Notes under the pieces: model-generated
Told to the model about the DNA's origin: nothing
What the model saw: the letters and a program-made list of their open reading frames with translations, nothing else
The model's database searches: none
Translations under genes and position numbers: made by a program
From: Roseovarius sp.
GTDB lineage: Bacteria; Pseudomonadota; Alphaproteobacteria; Rhodobacterales; Rhodobacteraceae
Reading direction: 5' to 3'
Assembly (NCBI GenBank): GCA_014359765.1
Contig: JACIYT010000004.1
Coordinates: 1 to 64,000, forward strand
DNA length: 64,000 bases
Shown here: positions 17,931 to 26,735 of the stretch, piece by piece
Position numbering within the stretch: position 1 is the stretch's first letter
Layout of the letters: every line of letters begins with the position of its first letter

Positions 17931-19295
17931 TTACCGGTAGGTCACTTGGCGCACGGCGTCGATCACCTCGTCGGTCGAGGTCAGCGCCAGCTTTTCGAGA
18001 TTGGCGGCATAGGGCATCGGCACGTCCTTGCCGGTGCAGTTGATCACCGGCGCGTCGAGATAATCGAACGCCTGTTGCATCAGCACCGCCGAGATATGGT
18101 TGCCGATGGACGCCACCGGCCAGCCCTCTTCCACCGTCACGCAACGGTTGGTCTTCATCACCGAACGGATCACCGTGTCGGTATCCATCGGGCGCAGCGT
18201 GCGCAGGTCGATCACCTCGGCGCTGATCCCGTCCCCGGCCAGCTTTTCGGCGGCCTCGAGCGCATAGGTCATGCCGATGCCGAAGCTCACGATGGTCACA
18301 TCCGTGCCCTCGCGCCACACCTTCGCCTTGCCGAAGGGAATGGTGAAATCATCGAGTTTCGGCACCTCGAAGCTGCGGCCATAGAGGATCTCGTTTTCCA
18401 GGAACACGACCGGGTTCGGGTCGCGGATCGCGGATTTCAGCAGGCCCTTGGCGCAGGCCGCCGAATAGGGCTGCACCACGCGAAGCCCGGGCACATGCGC
18501 ATACCACGCGGCGTAATCCTGGCTGTGCTGGGCCGCCACGCGCGCCGCCGCCCCGTTCGGGCCGCGAAACACGATCGGGCTGCCCATCTGCCCGCCCGAC
18601 ATATAGAGGGTCTTGGCCGCCGAGTTGATGATCTGGTCAATCGCCTGCATGGCGAAATTCCAGGTCATGAATTCGACGATGGGCCGCAAGCCCCCCCAGG
18701 AGGCGCCGACGCCGATCCCGGCAAAGCCCTGCTCGGTGATGGGCGTGTCGATCACCCGCTTGGCGCCGAATTCCTCGAGCAGGTTCTGGGTGATCTTGTA
18801 GGCGCCCTGATATTCGGCCACCTCCTCGCCCATGACGAACACCGTCTCGTCGCGGCGCATTTCCTCGGCCATGGCGGCATTCAATGCCTCGCGCACGGTC
18901 ATTTTCTGCGTCTCGGTGCCCTCGGGCCAGTCGGGGCTCGTGTCGGTCTTCGGGGCCTCGGGGGCCTTGGCCGCTGCCGGGGCCTTGGCCGGTGTGGCCT
19001 GCTGTTCGGGCGCGGGCGCGCTCGGCGCGGCCTCGGCCGCCGAGGCGTCCTCGCCCTCTTCCAGCAGCACCGCGATGGGCGTGTTGACCTTTACCCCTTC
19101 GGTGCCCTCGGCCACGAGGATGCGCCCCACGGTGCCCTCGTCCACCGCCTCGAATTCCATCGTCGCCTTGTCGGTCTCGATCTCGGCGAGGATATCGCCT
19201 GCCTTGACGGTATCGCCCTCCTTGACCAGCCATTTGGCGAGCGTGCCTTCCTCCATCGTGGGGGAGAGGGCGGGCATGAGAATTTCGGTTGCCAT
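17931..19295 (-). CDS. pdhB: Pyruvate dehydrogenase E1 beta with N-terminal lipoyl domain
   Basis: Encodes 454 residues, about 130 more than a bare E1-beta. The extra N-terminus is a full lipoyl domain (lipoyl lysine in [12 protein letters not shown], residue ~43) and an Ala/Pro/Lys linker to about residue 130; the transketolase-like beta subunit follows ([35 protein letters not shown]). An extra lipoyl domain on E1-beta is a known alphaproteobacterial feature. E1 decarboxylates pyruvate using thiamine diphosphate and acetylates lipoyl groups. It starts 15 bp after pdhA and is 10 bp from pdhC, so the three are clearly one operon. Confidence 0.96.
   Translation of the reverse strand: MATEILMPALSPTMEEGTLAKWLVKEGDTVKAGDILAEIETDKATMEFEAVDEGTVGRILVAEGTEGVKVNTPIAVLLEEGEDASAAEAAPSAPAPEQQATPAKAPAAAKAPEAPKTDTSPDWPEGTETQKMTVREALNAAMAEEMRRDETVFVMGEEVAEYQGAYKITQNLLEEFGAKRVIDTPITEQGFAGIGVGASWGGLRPIVEFMTWNFAMQAIDQIINSAAKTLYMSGGQMGSPIVFRGPNGAAARVAAQHSQDYAAWYAHVPGLRVVQPYSAACAKGLLKSAIRDPNPVVFLENEILYGRSFEVPKLDDFTIPFGKAKVWREGTDVTIVSFGIGMTYALEAAEKLAGDGISAEVIDLRTLRPMDTDTVIRSVMKTNRCVTVEEGWPVASIGNHISAVLMQQAFDYLDAPVINCTGKDVPMPYAANLEKLALTSTDEVIDAVRQVTYR
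19040..19295 (-). repeat. Lipoyl-domain direct repeat, copy in pdhB
   Basis: Partner of the repeat at 17665-17920; encodes the lipoyl domain of E1-beta. The two copies differ mainly in scattered third positions and a few conservative residues, as expected from duplication or ongoing gene conversion. Confidence 0.75.
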
Positions 19296-19310
19296 TGTCG
19301 TCTCTCCTCC

Positions 19311-20321
19311 TCAGGCGTTCTGCGGCGCCACTTCGGCGATGATGTCGGTCCAGAGTTCCTCGGGCGCGGGCTCGGGGCTGGTCTTGGCGAATTCGGCGGC
19401 CTTGTTCACGATGTCCTTGATTTCCTTGTCGATCGCCTTGAGGTCGTCCTCGGTGGCGTGGCCGCCGGACAGGAGCAGGTCGCGCACATGCTCGATGGCG
19501 TCCTTTTCCTCGCGCATCTTCTGGACCTCCTCGCGGGTGCGGTATTTCGCCGGGTCCGACATGGAATGGCCGCGATAGCGATAGGTCTTGATCTCGAGGA
19601 TATACGGCCCCTTGCCGGCGCGGCAATGCGCCACCGCCTTTTCGCCCGCGGCCCTGACAGCGAGAACGTCCATCCCGTCCACCGCCTCGCCGGGGATGCC
19701 GAAGGCCTCCCCGCGGGTGTAGATGTCGGGCGTCGAGGTGGAGCGTTTCTGCGCCGTGCCCATGGCATACTGGTTGTTCTCGATGACGAAGATCACCGGC
19801 AGCGCCCAGAGTGCGGCCATGTTGAACGTCTCGTAAACCTGCCCCTGGTTGGCCGCGCCGTCGCCGAAATAGGTGAAGGTCACGTTGTCATTGCCGAGAT
19901 ACTTGTCGGCGAACGCAAGCCCCGCGCCGAGCGGCACATTGGCCCCCACGATGCCATGCCCGCCATAGAACCGCTTCTCGGTCGAGAACATGTGCATCGA
20001 GCCGCCCTTGCCCCGGCTGTAGCCGCCTTCGCGCCCGGTCAGTTCCGCCATCACGCCGTCGGGATCCATCCCGCAGGCCAGCATATGGCCGTGGTCGCGA
20101 TAGGTGGTGATCCGGCGGTCGCCCTCCCGGGCGGCGGCCTCGAGCCCGACCACAACCGCCTCCTGCCCGATATAGAGATGGCAGAACCCGCCGATCAGCC
20201 CCATGCCGTAGAGCTGCCCGGCCTTCTCCTCGAATCGGCGGATCAGCAGCATGTCGCGGTAATACTGCTTGAGTTCGTCGGCGGAAACATCCGGTTTCGC
20301 GGCGCTTTTACGGGGGGGCAT
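19311..20321 (-). CDS. pdhA: Pyruvate dehydrogenase E1 alpha
   Basis: Encodes 336 residues. It forms the thiamine-diphosphate-dependent E1 heterotetramer with PdhB. The thiamine diphosphate motif is present (GDGAANQGQVYETFNMAALW), as are the family signatures GGFCHLYIGQEAVVVGLEAA and the phosphorylation-loop-like YRYRGHSMSDPAKYRTREE. A GAGGAG ribosome binding site precedes the ATG. A 24-bp palindrome sits 23 bp upstream of the ATG and is the likely operator of the operon. The upstream neighbour is ftsB on the same strand. Confidence 0.96.
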   Translation of the reverse strand: MPPRKSAAKPDVSADELKQYYRDMLLIRRFEEKAGQLYGMGLIGGFCHLYIGQEAVVVGLEAAAREGDRRITTYRDHGHMLACGMDPDGVMAELTGREGGYSRGKGGSMHMFSTEKRFYGGHGIVGANVPLGAGLAFADKYLGNDNVTFTYFGDGAANQGQVYETFNMAALWALPVIFVIENNQYAMGTAQKRSTSTPDIYTRGEAFGIPGEAVDGMDVLAVRAAGEKAVAHCRAGKGPYILEIKTYRYRGHSMSDPAKYRTREEVQKMREEKDAIEHVRDLLLSGGHATEDDLKAIDKEIKDIVNKAAEFAKTSPEPAPEELWTDIIAEVAPQNA

Positions 20322-20343
20322 GGGGCGCTCCTCGTGCTGGAAA

Positions 20344-20367
20344 AAATGGTTTAATACTAAACCATTT
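20344..20367. promoter_or_regulatory. Palindromic operator of the pdhABC operon
   Basis: AAATGGTTTA-N4-TAAACCATTT is a perfect inverted repeat with 10-bp arms, 23 bp upstream of the pdhA start codon and unusually AT-rich for this genome. It has the size and symmetry of a dimer-binding site. A pyruvate-sensing PdhR/GntR-type regulator would fit, but none is encoded in the window. Confidence 0.7.
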
Positions 20368-20426
20368 CCTACACCAATCCCGCCCCAGTGGCGAGGGAGA
20401 ATTTGCCGCGTGGCGACAGGCCGGCG

Positions 20427-20723
20427 TCAGCGGATCACGATTTCATCCGCGCGCAGCAGGCCGAGCACGTCGCGGGCCTGCTCGTCGAGAAGGTCGAGAT
20501 CGAGGAAATCGTCCGAAAGCCGCCGCGTCAGGATCTCCATGCGCGCGACATCGGCTTCGATCTGCGCGAGCCGCTGGCGCAAATCGGCGCTCTGCGCCTC
20601 GATCTCGGCGCGGCGGAACAGGCCGTAATCGCCCTGAATGGCGGCATAGGTGAAATAGGCCCCGAGAAAAAAGGCCAGCGAGATCACCGCAAGGCTCCCC
20701 CAGACGGAGCTGTTCCTTCGCAT
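20427..20723 (-). CDS. ftsB: Septum formation initiator FtsB/DivIC family
   Basis: Encodes 98 residues from the ATG at 20723; longer in-frame starts add an Arg-rich, non-conserved tail. It has one N-terminal membrane helix (about residues 9-29) followed by a coiled coil (IEAQSADLRQRLAQIEADVARMEILTRRLSDDF), and ends with LDLLDEQARDVLGLLRADEIVI, the usual end of alphaproteobacterial FtsB-like proteins. FtsB links FtsL and FtsQ in the divisome. It lies immediately upstream of pdhABC, with the pdh operator between, and is divergent from the acyl-CoA dehydrogenase gene. Confidence 0.85.
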   Translation of the reverse strand: MRRNSSVWGSLAVISLAFFLGAYFTYAAIQGDYGLFRRAEIEAQSADLRQRLAQIEADVARMEILTRRLSDDFLDLDLLDEQARDVLGLLRADEIVIR

Positions 20724-20843
20724 CCTGCCCTCGTTCTGCTCGTGTGCTGCTCGTGTGGCGTGGCCTGCGCCTCTTCGGGGGCGCCATGGTGAGACCATGG
20801 CATATGGGGGGCGATTTGTGAATCCCCTTTCGCCCGGTGCCGC

Positions 20844-20887
20844 ATCGCCCTAGCATCGCCCTGGCATCGCCCTGGCATCGCACCCGG
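20844..20887 (+). repeat. Tandem 11-bp repeat
   Basis: Four consecutive 11-bp units: ATCGCCCTAGC, two exact ATCGCCCTGGC, and a diverged ATCGCACCCGG. The array ends 12 bp before the acyl-CoA dehydrogenase ATG, and the last unit runs into its ribosome binding site. Confidence 0.7.
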
Positions 20888-20899
20888 AGGAGTGACCCC

Positions 20900-22531
20900 A
20901 TGTCCCAGAGCCCCGGCCATGACCGCCTGAGCACCCATGAGGTGACCAACCAGCCCGCCCCGCGCGGCGATCTCGACCTGTGGGCCGGGGATCCCGCGCT
21001 TGTTGATCATGCGGCGGCGGCGGGGGCGGACGCGGCGCGGCTCGCGGATTTCGGGGCGCTGATCGGCACGGCCGAGATGCGCGCGCTCGGCCGGGACGCC
21101 AACCGCCACCCGCCCGAGGCGGTGCTTTTTGATGCGGGCGGGCGCAGGCTCGACGAGGTGCGCTTTCACCCCGCCTATCACCGGCTGATGGCGGCGGGGA
21201 TCGGCGCGGGCTATGCCGCGATCCCCTGGGAGGGGGCGGCGGGGGGACATGCCACCCATGCGGCCATGGTCTATCTCATGAGCCAGGTGGAACCCGGCGT
21301 GTGCTGTCCGATGACGATGACCTATGCCGCGATCCCCGCGCTCAAGGCCGACCGGGCGCTCCTGGCAGAGTGGGTGCCCAAGCTCACCGCCCGGCTCTAC
21401 GATCCCGCCGCCCGCCCGCTCGCGCGCAAGGGCGGCGCGACGATGGGCATGGCGATGACCGAGAAACAGGGCGGCTCGGACATCCGCGCCAACAGCACCC
21501 GCGCCGAGCCCGAGGGCGATCATTACCGCCTCACCGGGCACAAATGGTTCTGCTCCGCGCCGATGTCCGACGGGTTTCTGACGCTGGCGCAGGCGGCGGG
21601 GGGGCTCACCTGCTTTGTGGTGCCACGTTGGCTGGACGGGGGGCGCAACACCCTCCATATCCAGCGCCTCAAGGACAAGCTCGGCAACCGCGCCAATGCC
21701 TCGGCGGAGATCGAGTATCACGGCGCGCTGGCGCACCGGCTGGGCGAGGAGGGCGAGGGCGTGCGCACCATCATCGAGATGGTGCATCACACGCGGCTCG
21801 ATACCGCGCTGGCCCCCGCCGGCCTCATGCGCGCGGCGCTGTCGGAGGCGCATCACTGGGCGCGCCACCGCTCGGCCTTTCAGAAGCGGCTCATCGACCA
21901 GCCGCTGATGCGCGCGGTGCTGGCCGATCTGGCGCTCGACTGGGAGGGCACGCTCGCGCTCGGGCTGCATGTGGCGCGCGCCTTCGACGAACAGGGCGCG
22001 GCGGCGCGCGCATTCGCGCGCCTCGGCGTGGCGCTGGCCAAGTTCCTCGGCAACAAGCTCTGCCCGGGGCTGGTCTGTGAGGCGATGGAGTGTCTCGGCG
22101 GCATGGGCTATGTGGAGGACACGCCGCTGCCGCTTCTCTACCGCGAGGCGCCGCTCAACGCGATCTGGGAGGGCTCGGGCAACGTGATCTGCCTCGACAT
22201 CCTGCGCACGCTGCGCCGCGAGCCGCTGGCAGGCGAGGTGCTCAGCGCCGAGCTGGCGACGGTGGCGGGCCAGGACCGGCGCTTCGACGCGGCGCTGAAG
22301 GCGCATATGCAGACCTTTCCGACCCTGCCCGAGGAGGGGCAGGCGCGGTTCTACGTCGAGAGCCTCGCCACGCTGCTCACGGCGTCGGTGCTCTTGCGGC
22401 AGGCGCCGGGGGCGGTGGCAGGGGCCTATGTCGCCACGCGCCTGAGCGAGCCGCGCGGCCGGGTGGCGGGCGCGGTGACGGGCATCGACACGGCCGCGGT
22501 GCTCGCGCGGCTCGGCGGCGAGGCGGGCTGA
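20900..22531 (+). CDS. AidB-like acyl-CoA dehydrogenase family flavoprotein
   Basis: Encodes 543 residues from the ATG at 20900, preceded by GGAGGAG. It is far longer than ordinary acyl-CoA dehydrogenases (~380) but matches AidB (541). AidB-type features are the start THEVTNQPAPRGDLDLW, the flavin region MAMTEKQGGSDIRANST and the C-terminal LYREAPLNAIWEGSGNVICLDILRTL. AidB binds DNA and is induced in the adaptive response to alkylation; its dehydrogenase activity is weak. Whether this homologue acts in DNA protection or on branched acyl-CoAs is not decided by the sequence. Its stop lies within a 10-bp tandem repeat. Confidence 0.85.
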   Translation: MSQSPGHDRLSTHEVTNQPAPRGDLDLWAGDPALVDHAAAAGADAARLADFGALIGTAEMRALGRDANRHPPEAVLFDAGGRRLDEVRFHPAYHRLMAAGIGAGYAAIPWEGAAGGHATHAAMVYLMSQVEPGVCCPMTMTYAAIPALKADRALLAEWVPKLTARLYDPAARPLARKGGATMGMAMTEKQGGSDIRANSTRAEPEGDHYRLTGHKWFCSAPMSDGFLTLAQAAGGLTCFVVPRWLDGGRNTLHIQRLKDKLGNRANASAEIEYHGALAHRLGEEGEGVRTIIEMVHHTRLDTALAPAGLMRAALSEAHHWARHRSAFQKRLIDQPLMRAVLADLALDWEGTLALGLHVARAFDEQGAAARAFARLGVALAKFLGNKLCPGLVCEAMECLGGMGYVEDTPLPLLYREAPLNAIWEGSGNVICLDILRTLRREPLAGEVLSAELATVAGQDRRFDAALKAHMQTFPTLPEEGQARFYVESLATLLTASVLLRQAPGAVAGAYVATRLSEPRGRVAGAVTGIDTAAVLARLGGEAG

Positions 22532-22550
22532 GGCGGGCTGAGGCGGGCTG
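22521..22550 (+). repeat. Tandem 10-bp repeat across a stop codon
   Basis: Three exact copies of AGGCGGGCTG. The stop codon of the acyl-CoA dehydrogenase gene is made at the junction of copies 1 and 2. Loss or gain of one copy would leave the protein unchanged because the same junction recurs. Confidence 0.8.
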
Positions 22551-22664
22551 GTGCCGCCGTCCCGGGGCGCGCGGGGGGGGCGCGCGGGCCCAGATTCCGG
22601 TTTCCCCCCGCCCCTCCCCCGGCTATACCGGCGCGCGCAATCCGCACCTGCCGAGAGGATCATC

Positions 22665-23960
22665 ATGGCCAATGTCGTCGTCGTGGGCGCCCAGTGGGGC
22701 GATGAGGGAAAGGGCAAGATCGTCGATTGGCTGAGCGAGCGCGCCGATGTGATCGCGCGCTTTCAGGGCGGGCATAACGCCGGCCATACCCTCGTGATCG
22801 ACGGCAATATCTACAAGCTCAACGCGCTGCCCTCGGGCGTGGTGCGGGGCGGCAAGCTCTCGGTGATCGGCAATGGCGTGGTGCTCGACCCGTGGCACCT
22901 CGTGCAGGAGATTGCTTCGATCCGCGAAAAGGGGGTGGACATCACCCCCGAGACGCTGATGATCGCCGAGAACACGCCCCTGATCCTGCCCATCCATGGC
23001 GAGCTTGACCGTGCGCGTGAAGAGGCGGCGAGCAAGGGCACCAAGATCGGCACCACCGGGCGCGGCATCGGCCCGGCCTACGAGGACAAGGTGGGCCGCC
23101 GCGCGGTGCGCGTGGCCGATCTCGCCGACGAGGCGACGCTGATCGCGCGGGTGGACCGGGCGTTGCAGCATCACGATCCGCTGCGGCGCGGCCTTGGCAT
23201 CGCGCCGGTGGACCGCGACGCGCTGATCGCGCAACTGAAGGCGATCGCGCCGCAGATCCTGCCCTATGCGGGGCCGGTCTGGAAGGTGCTGAACGAAGAG
23301 CGCCGCGCCGGCCGCCGCATCCTCTTCGAGGGGGCGCAGGGCGCGCTTCTCGACATTGATTTCGGCACCTATCCCTTTGTCACCTCGTCGAATGTGATCG
23401 CCGGTCAGGCGGCGACGGGCGTGGGCCTCGGGCCGGGCGCGATCGACTATGTGCTGGGCATCGTCAAGGCCTATACCACCCGCGTCGGCGAAGGCCCGTT
23501 CCCGACCGAGCTCGACGATGCCGATGGCGAGCGGCTTGGCACGCGCGGGCATGAATTCGGCACCGTCACGGGGCGCAAGCGGCGCTGCGGCTGGTTCGAC
23601 GCCTGCCTCGTGCGCCAGACCTGCGCCACCTCGGGCATGAACGGCATCGCGCTGACCAAGCTCGACGTGCTCGACGGGTTCGAGACGCTGAAAATCTGCG
23701 TGGGCTACGATCTCGACGGCACGCGGCTCGATCACCTGCCGATGGCCGCCGAGGCGCAGGCGCGCTGCGTGCCCGTCTATGAGGAGCTTCCCGGCTGGTC
23801 GCAATCCACCGAAGGCGCGCGAAGCTGGGCCGACCTGCCCGCCGAGGCCATCAAGTATGTGCGCCGTGTGGAGGAACTGATCGGCTGCCCGGTCGCGCTC
23901 CTGTCCACCTCGCCCGAGCGCGAGGACACGATCCTCGTCACCGATCCCTTCGCCGATTGA
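22665..23960 (+). CDS. purA: Adenylosuccinate synthetase
   Basis: Encodes 431 residues from the ATG at 22665 with GAGAGGA upstream. It joins IMP and aspartate with GTP to adenylosuccinate, the first step to AMP. Hallmarks: the P-loop GDEGKGK directly after the start, [24 protein letters not shown], and the C-terminal base-recognition loop. Length is standard. The DUF2842 gene starts 10 bp after its stop and is probably co-transcribed. Confidence 0.97.
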   Translation: MANVVVVGAQWGDEGKGKIVDWLSERADVIARFQGGHNAGHTLVIDGNIYKLNALPSGVVRGGKLSVIGNGVVLDPWHLVQEIASIREKGVDITPETLMIAENTPLILPIHGELDRAREEAASKGTKIGTTGRGIGPAYEDKVGRRAVRVADLADEATLIARVDRALQHHDPLRRGLGIAPVDRDALIAQLKAIAPQILPYAGPVWKVLNEERRAGRRILFEGAQGALLDIDFGTYPFVTSSNVIAGQAATGVGLGPGAIDYVLGIVKAYTTRVGEGPFPTELDDADGERLGTRGHEFGTVTGRKRRCGWFDACLVRQTCATSGMNGIALTKLDVLDGFETLKICVGYDLDGTRLDHLPMAAEAQARCVPVYEELPGWSQSTEGARSWADLPAEAIKYVRRVEELIGCPVALLSTSPEREDTILVTDPFAD

Positions 23961-23970
23961 GGAGGCAGGC

Positions 23971-24207
23971 ATGGCCCTCGGATACAAGGCGCGCAAGCGA
24001 TGGTCGCTGGTGGTTCTGCTGGTGGCGCTGCCGCTCTGGATCGTTGCCTCTGTGACCCTCACCGACTGGCTGCGCGCGCGTCATGAGGGGCTTTCGTGGT
24101 TCGTGGATCTTGTGGTCTTCGTCGTGCTGGGCGTGGTCTGGATCCTGCCGCTCAGGCGGCTCTTTCTCGGGGTGGGCCAGCCCGACCCCGATACGCGCCG
24201 GGACTGA
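23971..24207 (+). CDS. DUF2842 small membrane protein
   Basis: Encodes 78 residues with two membrane helices (about residues 12-30 and 43-62) separated by a short loop with TDWLRARHEGLSWFVDLV. It matches my knowledge of DUF2842, a family of unknown function found mainly in alphaproteobacteria. It follows purA by 10 bp on the same strand. A 22-bp conserved motif lies just after its stop, before a convergent MFS transporter gene. Confidence 0.75.
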   Translation: MALGYKARKRWSLVVLLVALPLWIVASVTLTDWLRARHEGLSWFVDLVVFVVLGVVWILPLRRLFLGVGQPDPDTRRD

Positions 24208-24214
24208 CGCGGTT

Positions 24215-24236
24215 CTTCATCTTTCTGCAAATACTC
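24215..24236 (-). repeat. 22-bp Rhodobacterales-type intergenic motif, copy 2
   Basis: Read on the minus strand: GAGTATTT-GCA-GAAAGATGAAG, which matches the copy at 10440-10461 outside the central triplet. It lies in the 35-bp gap between the stops of the DUF2842 gene and the convergent MFS gene. Confidence 0.6.
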
Positions 24237-24242
24237 GGAGGA

Positions 24243-25463
24243 TCACGCCGCCCGCGGGCGCAGCGCCAGCCAGATGAGCGCCCCGCCCGCCAGCGTCAGG
24301 AACGGGATCATCGCGAGGTTCACCGCGGTCCAGCCCGCCTCCGGCGTGCCGCCCGAGCAATTCATCAGCCCGCCCGAGGACAGCGAGGCGAGGGTCACGC
24401 CGCCGAACACGATGAAATCGTTCATCCCCTGCACGCGCCCGCGCTCATGCGGCTCGTGCTCGCTCGCGAGCATCGTGGTCGCCCCGATGAAGCCGAAATT
24501 CCACCCCAGCCCCAGGAGCATCAGCGCGATGAAGAAATTCTCCAGCGCCACCCCCGAGAGGGCCACCGCCCCCGCCCCGGCGAGGATCACGAGCCCCGCC
24601 GCCACGATCCGCTCCACCCCGAAGCGCGCGATCAGGTGGCCGGTGAAGAAGGACGGCAGATACATCGCCAGCACATGCCCCGACACGATATCGGCGGCAT
24701 CTGACGGGGTATAGCCGCAGCCCACCACCGCGAGCGGCGTCGAGGTCATCACCAGGTTCATCAGCGCATAGGAGACCGTGGCACAGATCACCGCCACGGC
24801 AATGCGCGGCGTGCGCAGCAATTCGCGCCGGGATCGCCCGCGCGGCGCATCCTGGTCGGGCACGGGGGGTCTGGGAATGTCGAGCAGCAGAAAGAGCAGC
24901 GCGCCCAGCAGGTTGACCCCGATCACCGCGAGATAGGTGCCCAGAAACGGAATCACCATCGCCTGCGAGGTGAGCTTCACCAGTTGCGGGCCGACGATCG
25001 CGCTCAGCAGTCCCCCCGCCATGACATAGGAAATGGCCTTGGGGCGAAAGGCGGCGCTGGCCGTGTCGGCGGCGGCAAAGCGGTAGAATCCCTGCGCCGA
25101 CATGTAGGTGCCGGTCAGGAAACTGCCCATGAGGAAGATCGGAAAGGACGCCTCATAAAGCCCCCAGGCCCCGACCGCGCCGCCCATGGCCCCGAACAGC
25201 GCCCCGATGAAGAACCCCGCGCGCCGCCCGAACCGCTGCATCACATGCGACATCGGCGTGGCCGACAGCATCGAGCCCATCACGATGAGCGAGATCGGCA
25301 GCGTCGCGAAACAGACATTGGCGGCCAGCGATTGCCCCGCGAGCCCGCCGACCACGAAGATCATCGGCATCTGCGCGCCGAGGATCGCCTGCGCGCCCAC
25401 GAGCACCGCCACGTTGCGGCGCGCGCGTCGGTCCTCGGCATGGGGGAGGGTGGTCTCGGTCAT
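24243..25463 (-). CDS. MFS transporter
   Basis: Encodes 406 residues from the ATG at 25463. Twelve hydrophobic helices are visible, and the cytoplasmic loop after helix 2 has the MFS-like segment HVMQRFGRRAGFFIGALFG. A central cytoplasmic loop (about residues 190-215) separates the halves. Substrate specificity cannot be read from the sequence. A flavin reductase gene lies upstream on the same strand, 42 bp away, so the two may be co-transcribed. GC and codon use match the chromosome. Confidence 0.85.
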   Translation of the reverse strand: MTETTLPHAEDRRARRNVAVLVGAQAILGAQMPMIFVVGGLAGQSLAANVCFATLPISLIVMGSMLSATPMSHVMQRFGRRAGFFIGALFGAMGGAVGAWGLYEASFPIFLMGSFLTGTYMSAQGFYRFAAADTASAAFRPKAISYVMAGGLLSAIVGPQLVKLTSQAMVIPFLGTYLAVIGVNLLGALLFLLLDIPRPPVPDQDAPRGRSRRELLRTPRIAVAVICATVSYALMNLVMTSTPLAVVGCGYTPSDAADIVSGHVLAMYLPSFFTGHLIARFGVERIVAAGLVILAGAGAVALSGVALENFFIALMLLGLGWNFGFIGATTMLASEHEPHERGRVQGMNDFIVFGGVTLASLSSGGLMNCSGGTPEAGWTAVNLAMIPFLTLAGGALIWLALRPRAA

Positions 25464-25505
25464 GCCGGCATTGCTAGACCTGCTCCGTGGCCGGCGCAAG
25501 GGGCG

Positions 25506-26009
25506 TCAGTCCTCGTGAGGATGCAGCCGGTGATAGCCGCCACCGAGATAGGTGAGCGGCTTTCGACCGGCCAGGCGCAGCCCGACCACCGTCCCGATAC
25601 AGATCGCATGGGTGGCGTGGTGCACATGATCGGCGAGCGTGCAGGCAAGGCTCGTCGCGCCGGGCAGGCGCGGCCCGTGGCAATCGTCCTCGATGGCAAG
25701 GCCCTCGAAACGCCGGGCGGGATCCTCCGGCGAGGGGCCGGCAAAGGCGCGCGCCACCTCGACCGCCTCCTCGGGCAGGATGTTGACGCAGAACACCCCG
25801 TTTGCCAGCACCGCCCGCGCGATCCGGCTGTCGGCGCGCAGGCACACGATCACCGAGGGCGGATCGGCCGAGAGCGAGGCGAAGGCGCTCACCGTGGCCC
25901 CGACCCGGCCCGCCGGGCCGTCGGTCGTCACCACCGTCACGGTCGCCGCCACCTGCCGCATGGCAGCGAGAAACGCATCGCGGCTGACGGGGGGGCATTG
26001 AGTCTTCAC
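25506..26009 (-). CDS. Flavin reductase-like (NADH:FMN oxidoreductase) protein
   Basis: Encodes 167 residues from a GTG at 26009 with AGGAG six bases upstream; the frame stays open farther upstream but without family similarity. It has the flavin-reductase split-barrel sequence: a start at FLAAMRQVAATVTVVTTDG, then GATVSAFASLSADPPSVIVCL (FMN binding) and a GDH-like end, here GGGYHRL. Such proteins supply reduced flavin to two-component monooxygenases or act as FMN reductases. No monooxygenase partner is adjacent. The MFS gene follows on the same strand. Confidence 0.8.
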   Translation of the reverse strand: MKTQCPPVSRDAFLAAMRQVAATVTVVTTDGPAGRVGATVSAFASLSADPPSVIVCLRADSRIARAVLANGVFCVNILPEEAVEVARAFAGPSPEDPARRFEGLAIEDDCHGPRLPGATSLACTLADHVHHATHAICIGTVVGLRLAGRKPLTYLGGGYHRLHPHED

Positions 26010-26172
26010 GCGCGGCTCCTCTGGCGGGCGGGTCCACGGGCGGACCGGACCCGTGGGTAACGGGCAATCGCGCCGGGGTAAAGGCGGGTATGGGCGCGAC
26101 CGCGCCCACGCCAGATAGGGCCGCGAAACGGCGGGTAAAGGGGCCGCGGGCGCGGGGGGCGCTGGCGCGGGC

Positions 26173-26514
26173 TCAGCCCGTCGTCCCCGGCGCGTCCTGC
26201 ACCACGAAGCGCCAGTCGTTGCGCATGGCAAAATCCACCGCGCTGTCGCGATCGGCAAAACGCATTCGGATCGGGCGGAAGCTGTCCTTGCCCGAGATCC
26301 AGCCCATCAGCGGCTCGCGCGTGGGGGCGCACCAGGGCTCGAATTCCAGCACCCAGTGGCGCGGCCGCGGTGCGCACGCGCCGGGCGCGCGGGCAGGGCG
26401 GTAGATGCGCGCTGTCGGCACCGCCTCCGACCGCAGGTCGGTGCCCGGGATACGGGGCCGGAAGGCAGGGCCGTTGTGCCCTCGGATCGTCGTGTGATCC
26501 TGTCTCACGCTCAT
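26173..26514 (-). CDS. NDUFS4-type complex I accessory subunit (ETC complex I subunit conserved region)
   Basis: Encodes 113 residues from the ATG at 26514, with a strong AAGGAGGTG ribosome binding site. The C-terminal ~80 residues carry the NDUFS4 signature: [26 protein letters not shown], and a final [16 protein letters not shown]. In alphaproteobacteria and mitochondria this subunit sits on the peripheral arm of NADH:quinone oxidoreductase. Here about 35 residues precede ARIYRPA, whereas family members I recall start near that point. It is divergent from the island ftsH, 221 bp away, with no nuo genes nearby, so it may be a second copy with a stress-linked role. Confidence 0.75.
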   Translation of the reverse strand: MSVRQDHTTIRGHNGPAFRPRIPGTDLRSEAVPTARIYRPARAPGACAPRPRHWVLEFEPWCAPTREPLMGWISGKDSFRPIRMRFADRDSAVDFAMRNDWRFVVQDAPGTTG

Positions 26515-26735
26515 GTTCACCTCCTTGGACGCAGTTGGTTGTCCTTCTGCCCGGGAGGTGGGCGCGCGCGTGCCGGGCGTCAACGGCAGGGCCGGGCGCC
26601 GCGCGGGTTGCGGGCATCGGGCGTTGTCCGATCGCCCGGGGCCGATTACATCTCGACCGGGTTTGCCCGTTCCGGCGATTCGGGGCGCGCCGCACGGGGG
26701 CGGGCATCCATCCGGTTTTGCAGCTTCAGGATGGC

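Noticed and set aside
17334-20354. Plus-strand open frame of about 1000 codons opposite pdhABC
   Set aside because: Shadow of the pdh operon with no domain similarity; lipoyl and catalytic motifs are on the minus strand.
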